Assembly: GCF_003797825.1 (NCBI RefSeq)
Contig: NZ_RKME01000001.1
Span: forward strand, 186,001 to 250,000
Source of the DNA: Gordonia sp. OPL2
Lineage (GTDB): Bacteria > Actinomycetota > Actinomycetes > Mycobacteriales > Mycobacteriaceae
DNA length: 64,000 nt
Direction: 5' to 3'
This document shows, in pieces, positions 58,956 through 64,000 of this stretch. The position numbers and the translations under genes are program-made. Within the stretch, counting starts at the first letter, position 1, and every line of letters starts with the position of its first letter. The notes under the pieces were generated by a model that worked only from the letters and a program-made list of their open reading frames with translations, did no database searches and had not been told where the DNA came from.

Positions 58956-59347
58956 GCGACGACACCACCACCACGTCGGCGGCCACCGGCACCCCGTCGG
59001 CCACGGTCCCACCCGAGGCGCCGACAACCTCACTGCCACTGCTGGAGGACGTCGAGGAGGCGATGCGCGACGTCGTCGACCCGGAGCTGGGGATCAATGT
59101 GGTCGACCTCGGCCTCGTCTACGGCATCGATATCACCGACGACGCAGTCGCGAAGATCGACATGACCCTGACGTCCGCGGCATGCCCGTTGACCGACGTC
59201 ATCGAGGACCAGTCCCGGGCAGCGCTGGTCAACAGCGGACTGTGCACGGACATGGAGATCAACTGGGTGTGGATGCCGCCGTGGGGTCCGGACAAGATCA
59301 CCGACGACGGCCGTGAACAGTTGCGGGCGTTGGGCTTCACTGTCTGA
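58952..59347 (+). CDS. sufT: SufT-type metal-sulfur cluster maturation protein (DUF59/MIP18)
   Basis: 131 aa with a flexible Thr/Pro-rich N-terminus of about 25 residues and a MIP18 domain: EEAMRDVVDPELGINVVDLG, VKIDMTLTSAACPLTD-like (AKIDMTLTSAACPLTDVI) with the conserved Cys, and WMPPWGPDKITDDGREQLRA. Final gene of the suf operon (Rv1466 equivalent), likely delivering clusters to target enzymes. Confidence 0.93.
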   Translation: MSDDTTTTSAATGTPSATVPPEAPTTSLPLLEDVEEAMRDVVDPELGINVVDLGLVYGIDITDDAVAKIDMTLTSAACPLTDVIEDQSRAALVNSGLCTDMEINWVWMPPWGPDKITDDGREQLRALGFTV

Positions 59348-59355
59348 GCCCTGCG

Positions 59356-59820
59356 ATGACCGGCACGTCCGACGAACAACCGCCCGCCGAGGGTCGGTTC
59401 CGCCGTGTACGCCGCTGGCAGCCACCGCGTCATGAGTCGCGGGTCGAGAAGATGATCCGTGAGGCGACCGAGCGCGGCGAGTTCGACAACCTGCCCGGGA
59501 TGGGCAAGCCGCTCGACCTGAGCGACGCCGACGATCCCGACTGGTGGGTGAAACGCAAGATCCGGGACGAGAATCTGGATTCGTCGGCGCTGCTGCCCAT
59601 GCCGTTGCAATTGCGCAAGGAGGCGCAGGATTTCCCGGACTCGTTGGTCGCCATCGCCGACGAGGACGCGGTCCGCGAGATCCTCACGGACTTCAATCGC
59701 CGTGTGCGCGAAGCGCATCTGGGGGCGCGGGCCGGAGTGCCGACCCTGGTCACCGCGCACACCGTCGACGTCGAGGATCTGATCGACAGGTGGCGGGAGC
59801 TGCGCCGGTCCCGCGGTTGA
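59356..59820 (+). CDS. DUF1992 (DnaJ-homologue C28-like) protein
   Basis: 154-aa protein 8 nt after sufT. The DUF1992 core is clear: RVEKMIREATERGEFDNLPG, GKPLDLSDADDPDWWVKRKI, then LPLQLRKEA-like (PMPLQLRKEAQDFPDS) and FNRRVREAHLG. No J domain or membrane segment. The family is widespread but its molecular role is unknown; the spacing suggests read-through from the suf operon. Confidence 0.88.
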   Translation: MTGTSDEQPPAEGRFRRVRRWQPPRHESRVEKMIREATERGEFDNLPGMGKPLDLSDADDPDWWVKRKIRDENLDSSALLPMPLQLRKEAQDFPDSLVAIADEDAVREILTDFNRRVREAHLGARAGVPTLVTAHTVDVEDLIDRWRELRRSRG

Positions 59821-59854
59821 CCGTCGCACGGGTCCGGATCCCGGCCGTCCGCGA

Positions 59855-59905
59855 CAACGGGTTGCACCGACGCGGAGGCGGTCCCCGAGAACGGTAAACC
59901 CGTTG
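59855..59905. repeat. 9-bp inverted repeat at the hen1-pnkp promoter
   Basis: CAACGGGTT (59855-59863) and AACCCGTTG (59897-59905) are exact complements with centres 42 bp apart; the right arm ends 10 bp before the candidate -10 of hen1. It may be an operator or a terminator of the preceding gene. Confidence 0.7.
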
Positions 59906-59915
59906 CGGGCATCAG

Positions 59916-59921
59916 TAGGGT
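59916..59921 (+). promoter_or_regulatory. -10 element of hen1, leaderless arrangement
   Basis: TAGGGT (TANNNT) ends 7 nt before the GTG at 59929 and there is no ribosome binding site, so hen1-pnkp mRNA probably begins at the start codon. Confidence 0.5.
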
Positions 59922-59928
59922 TTGCCGT

Positions 59929-61314
59929 GTGATGATGACTCTCGAGGTGCGCGGCGACGGTGAGACGCCGTCCACCGACCTCGGCTACCTGTTGCACAAG
60001 CACCCGGATCGGATGCAGTCCTTCGACACGTCGCAGGGCACCGCTCGGGTCTTCTATCCCCGGGCGAGCGCGCAGGAGTGCCGGGTGGCACTGCACGTCG
60101 ACGGCGAGGGCGTCCGTTCCCGTGACGAGGCGCAGCGCCACGTCAGCACGATCCCGTATGCCGCGTCGTCCCGGTTCGTTGTCGCGATCGGCAAGGTGTT
60201 CGGTGACGCACTCGCCGGCCGCTGCGCCCGTCCCGAGTTGGTCGAGCATTCCTGGCCGATCGCCATCACCGTGCCGTCGGTACCCGTCGGGGGAGCGCTG
60301 GGACCCGACGAGCTCTTCACGCCGTTGGGCTGGAGTGTCGGGGTGTCCCGGCAGCCGCTGGCACCGTCGGGGTGGGGCGACTCGCCGTATGCCACCGTCA
60401 CACTCGAGGGGCGGCACACGGTCCGTGACGCACTTCGTCACCTCTGCGTACTGCTGCCCGTGATCGCCGACGACAAGCACTATTTCGTCGACGAACTCGA
60501 GATCGACAAGCTCGAGCGACTCGGTGACGGCTGGCTGTCCACACACCCGCATCGCGACCGCATCATCAGTGGTTACGTCAAACGTGTCCGTCCGCTGGTC
60601 GATCTCGCCGTCGACCGGCTCACCGGAGCCGATCCGATCGGTCCGGACACGGCCGATTCGCGGGTCGCGCTGCCTCAGGAGAGCGCCCGCCAGGCCGGGT
60701 CGACGGTCGCCGACCGTCGGGAGGGTCTGGCCCGCAGACGACTCGACGCCGTCGTCGAGTCGGTTCGGGCGGCGCGCGGACGGTCGGTCCTCGACCTGGG
60801 ATGCGGCGAGGGGCGGCTCCTCGATGCGCTGGCCGCCGACGGCGCCTGCACGCGTCTGGCGGGAGTCGATGTGTCCGTGGCGGCCCTGCGACGCGCCGCC
60901 GAGCGGCTCGAGCGCCGACGCGATGTCGACCTGTGGCAGTCGTCGTTGATGTACGGCGACACACGTTGCCGCGGTTTCGACGTCGCCGTGCTGATGGAGG
61001 TCATCGAACACATCGACCAGGCGCGGCTGCCCGTGGCGGTCGCATCGGTCTTCGACGGCATGGCCCCGGCCACCGTCGTCGTGACGACACCGAACCGCGA
61101 CCACAACTCTCGCTACGGCCTCGGCCCCGACGAGTACCGGCACCCGGATCACCGATTCGAGTTCACCCGTGCGGAGTTCGCGCGATGGTGCGCCGATGTC
61201 GCCGACGAGTACCGCTATACCGTGGTGCTCGGCGAGATCGGCGATCCCGACGCCGAGGTCGGGGCGCCGACCCAGAGTGCCGTGTTCACACGGATCGACG
61301 AGGTGAGCCGATGA
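59929..61314 (+). CDS. hen1: 3' terminal RNA ribose 2'-O-methyltransferase Hen1
   Basis: RNA-repair methyltransferase that 2'-O-methylates the 3'-terminal nucleotide of broken RNA before ligation. 461 aa. The bacterial Hen1 N-terminal domain (about 1-245, starting MTLEVRGDGETPSTDLGYLL) activates the Pnkp ligase in studied homologues. The C-terminal methyltransferase has SAM motif VLDLGCGEGRLLDAL, metal-binding E357, E360 and H361 (EVIEHIDQ), and probable fourth ligand H408 (HPDHRFEF), spaced as in C. thermocellum Hen1. Start GTG 59929; ATGs at 59932 and 59935 are alternatives. ATGA overlap with pnkp. Confidence 0.94.
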   Translation: MMMTLEVRGDGETPSTDLGYLLHKHPDRMQSFDTSQGTARVFYPRASAQECRVALHVDGEGVRSRDEAQRHVSTIPYAASSRFVVAIGKVFGDALAGRCARPELVEHSWPIAITVPSVPVGGALGPDELFTPLGWSVGVSRQPLAPSGWGDSPYATVTLEGRHTVRDALRHLCVLLPVIADDKHYFVDELEIDKLERLGDGWLSTHPHRDRIISGYVKRVRPLVDLAVDRLTGADPIGPDTADSRVALPQESARQAGSTVADRREGLARRRLDAVVESVRAARGRSVLDLGCGEGRLLDALAADGACTRLAGVDVSVAALRRAAERLERRRDVDLWQSSLMYGDTRCRGFDVAVLMEVIEHIDQARLPVAVASVFDGMAPATVVVTTPNRDHNSRYGLGPDEYRHPDHRFEFTRAEFARWCADVADEYRYTVVLGEIGDPDAEVGAPTQSAVFTRIDEVSR

Positions 61315-63917
61315 CCACACCGATATCAACACAGCCGACCACCGACGAGCCGACGACCATCGAACTGCCAGATCTGTGTCTGGTCGTCCTCGTCGGGGTC
61401 TCCGGATCCGGGAAGTCCACCTTCGCCCACAAGCACTTCCGTGACACCGAGGTGTTGTCGTCGGACACGTTCCGGGGCCTCGTCGCCGACGACCCGACCG
61501 ATCAGGGGGCCACCGCGGACGCGTTCGGTGCGCTGTTCGACGTCGCCGCACGACGGTTGCGCCGCGGACTGCTGACCGTCGTCGATGCCACGTCGGTTCG
61601 GCCCGAGGACCGACGCAGCCTGCTCGGCCTCGCCAAGGAGCACGACGTGTTCGCCGTCGCCGTGGTCCTCGACGTCGAACTCGATGTGCTCAAGCGACGG
61701 TCGGTCACGCGCACGGATGTCGGCGAACAGGTCGTGATCCGTCAGCACCGTCTGATGCGGCAACAGGGGAAGAACCTGCGCAAGGAAGGTTTTCGTTTCG
61801 TCCACCGACTGGACGGCGCGTCGGCGGTCGAGGCCGCGACTGTCTCCCGGACACGGCTGTTCAACGACCTCACCGACCAGCACGGCCCGTTCGACATCAT
61901 CGGCGATGTGCACGGCTGCCGTGCCGAACTCGAGGAACTGCTGCGCGATCTGGGATGGACGGTCGCGCTGTCGCCGGACGGTGGAGTCGACGTGGTCGAA
62001 CACCCGCAGGGCCGGCGAGCGGTGTTCGTCGGGGATCTGGTCGATCGGGGACCCGACACTCCCGGGGTGCTGCGGCTGGTCATGTCGATGGTCGCGTCGG
62101 GCCGGGCGATCTGTGTCCGCGGCAATCACGAGGAGAAGCTGCTCCGAGCATTGCGGCAACGGGTGGGTGCCGGTCGGGCGGACAAGCCGGTGCAGCTCAC
62201 GCACGGCTTGGCCGAGTCCATCGAACAGCTCGATGCGTGCACCGCCGGATTCCGCACGGCGGTCATCGAATTCCTCGACGGACTGGTCTCCCACTATGTC
62301 CTCGACGACGGGCGCCTGGTGGTCTCACATGCAGGTCTGGCCCAGCGGTACCACGGGCGGACGTCGGGGCGTGTCCGCAACCTGGCCATGTACGGCGAGA
62401 CCACCGGCGAGCGGGACCGGTGGGGGTACCCGATCCGTGTCGATTGGGCTCGCGACTACCGGGGTGATGCGCGGGTGGTGTACGGACACACGCCCGTTCC
62501 GGCCGCTGCCTGGACCAACAACACGGTGTGCATCGACACCGGCTGTGTGTTCGGTGGGCGCCTCACCGCGCTGCGGTATCCGGAGGACGAACTCGTCGAT
62601 GTCGCTGCCGACCGGACGTACTGGCCCTCGGAGCGTCCGATGGGATACGGGGACTCGGCGGCCGATGCGCGCGTGCGGGCCGGCCTGAACCTCGACGACG
62701 TCGTCGGAAAGCGTACCGTCGCCACACGTTTCGGACCGCCGGTGACCGTTCGGGAGGAGAACGCGGCGGCCGCGCTCGAGGTGATGTCGCGATACGCGGT
62801 GGACCCCCGCTGGTTGCGCTATCTGCCTCCGACGATGAGTCCGGCCGGCAGCGCCGATCCCGGGCTGCTGGAGGACCCGCAGTCGGCGTTCGCGGCCTAC
62901 GCCGAACTCGGCGTGCCCGAGGTGATCTGCGAGGAGAAGCACATGGGTTCGCGGGCGATCGTGGTGGTGACCCGTGACGACGACGCCGCCCGCCTCGGAT
63001 TCGGTGTGCACGACGGCGGGCTCGGCGCGATCTACACACGGACAGGCCGACCGTTCTTCGAGCCGGGGGCCACCGGTGCCCTTCTCGCGAGGATCCGCTC
63101 CGCGGCGCAGGGTGTGTTCGACGAGCTGGAATGTCGTCGACTGATCCTCGACGCTGAGATCCTCCCCTGGAACATCAAGGGTGAGAGCCTGATTCGTGAT
63201 CAGTTCGCGTCCGTCCCGGCTGCGGCGGGACCGGAATTGACGCTGCTGGCATCGGAGTTGCGTGGGGCCGCGGAGCGCGGGCTCGACGTTGCGGAGCAGA
63301 TCGCCGCGACAACCCGCCGCAGCACCGACGTATCGGCGTTCGCCGAAGCCCTGCTCCGCTATGTCCTGCCGCATGCGGGGATCGACGACATCCGCATCGC
63401 GCCGTTCGAGGTGCTCGCCGCCGGAGCGGACGGAGCCGACGAGACGTTCGAGACCCGTCCGCACACCTGGCATCTCGAGATCGCCGACCGCCTGGTGGAC
63501 GCCGACCCGGGAATGTTCACCACCACGCGCCGACGTGTCGTCGACGTCGGATCGGAGCGTTCGCGTGCCGACGGCGCGGCGTGGTGGTCGGATCTGACGG
63601 CGGCCGGGGGAGAGGGCATCGTCGTCAAACCGATCGGCAACCTCGTACGGGACGCACGCAATCGGGTCGTGGTACCCGGGCTGAAGGTGCGGGGAGCGGA
63701 GTACCTGCGCCTCATCTACGGGCCGTCGTATCTCGACGACCTGTCCCGGCTGCGCTCTCGCGACCTGCGCCACAAGCGTTCCATGGCGATGCGTGAGTAT
63801 CAGCTCGCCCGCGAGGCGCTCGCGCGCCACCGCGACGGGGCACCGCTGTGGCGAATCCACGAATGCGTGTTCGCGATCCTCGCGTGCGAGTCCGAGCCGG
63901 TCGATTCGCGGCTCTGA
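61311..63917 (+). CDS. pnkp: Polynucleotide kinase-phosphatase-ligase Pnkp
   Basis: Trifunctional RNA-repair enzyme that phosphorylates 5'-OH ends, removes 2',3'-cyclic or 2'-phosphates and seals. 868 aa, matching the 870 aa of the C. thermocellum enzyme. Kinase (about 20-180): P-loop GVSGSGKST with K35 and S36. Metallophosphoesterase (about 190-500): D199 and H201 in IIGDVHG, D242 in GDLVDRG, N272-H273 in RGNHEE, further His in VVYGHTPVP. Ligase (about 520-868): adenylation K543 in EEKHMGSRAIVV and GEGIVVKP. ATG 61311 overlaps the hen1 stop, making a coupled two-gene cassette. Domain order is that of bacterial Pnkp; all visible catalytic residues are intact. Confidence 0.95.
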   Translation: MTTPISTQPTTDEPTTIELPDLCLVVLVGVSGSGKSTFAHKHFRDTEVLSSDTFRGLVADDPTDQGATADAFGALFDVAARRLRRGLLTVVDATSVRPEDRRSLLGLAKEHDVFAVAVVLDVELDVLKRRSVTRTDVGEQVVIRQHRLMRQQGKNLRKEGFRFVHRLDGASAVEAATVSRTRLFNDLTDQHGPFDIIGDVHGCRAELEELLRDLGWTVALSPDGGVDVVEHPQGRRAVFVGDLVDRGPDTPGVLRLVMSMVASGRAICVRGNHEEKLLRALRQRVGAGRADKPVQLTHGLAESIEQLDACTAGFRTAVIEFLDGLVSHYVLDDGRLVVSHAGLAQRYHGRTSGRVRNLAMYGETTGERDRWGYPIRVDWARDYRGDARVVYGHTPVPAAAWTNNTVCIDTGCVFGGRLTALRYPEDELVDVAADRTYWPSERPMGYGDSAADARVRAGLNLDDVVGKRTVATRFGPPVTVREENAAAALEVMSRYAVDPRWLRYLPPTMSPAGSADPGLLEDPQSAFAAYAELGVPEVICEEKHMGSRAIVVVTRDDDAARLGFGVHDGGLGAIYTRTGRPFFEPGATGALLARIRSAAQGVFDELECRRLILDAEILPWNIKGESLIRDQFASVPAAAGPELTLLASELRGAAERGLDVAEQIAATTRRSTDVSAFAEALLRYVLPHAGIDDIRIAPFEVLAAGADGADETFETRPHTWHLEIADRLVDADPGMFTTTRRRVVDVGSERSRADGAAWWSDLTAAGGEGIVVKPIGNLVRDARNRVVVPGLKVRGAEYLRLIYGPSYLDDLSRLRSRDLRHKRSMAMREYQLAREALARHRDGAPLWRIHECVFAILACESEPVDSRL

Positions 63918-64000
63918 GCCGCTCGGGATGGCACCGGACGAAAGTCCTGGACGTCGGTTTTCGACTCAGTCCTCGACGTCACAGCGCACATGGTTACCGT
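63918..64000. other. Terminal non-coding stretch
   Basis: 83 bp after pnkp. I see no gene start, hairpin or promoter that I can support. Confidence 0.4.

Noticed and set aside
63800..63991. Minus-strand small gene at the right edge
   Set aside because: Mostly antisense to the pnkp 3' end, low-complexity translation, no RBS.

Overview
The window is GC-rich chromosomal DNA from a mycolic-acid-producing actinomycete (Mycobacteriales). Gene order and protein features point to Gordonia or a close relative; genus is inference. Supporting signs are the actinobacterial integration host factor mIHF, OpcA next to Zwf, the rapZ-yvcK-whiA trio, the arabinomannan-type mannosyltransferase MptB, a helicase-dead PriA, and blocks collinear with M. 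tuberculosis Rv1379-Rv1423, Rv1436-Rv1440 and Rv1446-Rv1466. I see no phage, transposon, CRISPR array, rRNA or tRNA.

Layout. 1-2.6 kb: a partial membrane protein (minus), then pepQ-efp-nusB. 2.7-11.6 kb: the pyrimidine operon pyrR-pyrB-pyrC-(membrane protein)-carA-carB-pyrF, almost every junction overlapping by 1-4 nt. It is preceded by a PyrR-binding RNA hairpin that contains the ribosome binding site and is followed by a strong hairpin terminator. 12.2-20.7 kb: mihF-gmk-rpoZ-coaBC-metK-priA-fmt-rsmB. 20.8-25.8 kb: rpe-ribD, an FMN riboswitch, then ribE-ribBA-ribH and a PH-domain membrane protein. 25.8-31 kb: uvrC-rapZ-yvcK-whiA. 31-37.5 kb: gap-pgk-tpiA, secG and ppc. 37.6-44.8 kb (minus): the pentose phosphate operon tkt-tal-zwf-opcA-pgl and a flavodoxin-fold oxidoreductase. 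45-52.6 kb: ctaB (plus); qor (minus); a small hypothetical (plus); then mptB, a two-gene ABC exporter and ctaA on the minus strand. 52.7-59.3 kb: the iron-sulfur assembly operon sufR-B-D-C-S-U-T with a SufR-like operator at its start. 59.4-63.9 kb: a DUF1992 protein and a two-gene Hen1-Pnkp RNA-repair cassette.

How it fits together. Most genes are central metabolism: UMP synthesis, riboflavin/FMN synthesis, lower glycolysis with PEP carboxylase anaplerosis, NADPH supply, heme A synthesis and Fe-S assembly. The notable accessory system is Hen1-Pnkp. Pnkp carries kinase, 2',3'-phosphatase and ligase modules with their catalytic motifs intact, and Hen1 marks the repaired RNA 3' end by 2'-O-methylation. 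The two genes overlap by 4 nt and sit behind a likely leaderless promoter flanked by a long inverted repeat.

Regulatory features visible in the DNA are a PyrR translational-repression hairpin, an FMN riboswitch with an apparent Shine-Dalgarno sequestering helix, a SufR operator overlapping its own start codon, and a set of TANNNT -10 boxes placed 6-8 nt before start codons (leaderless transcripts). Short in-frame tandem repeats recur at protein ends or in intergenic DNA (nusB tail, rpoZ leader, sufD head, ctaB/qor gap).
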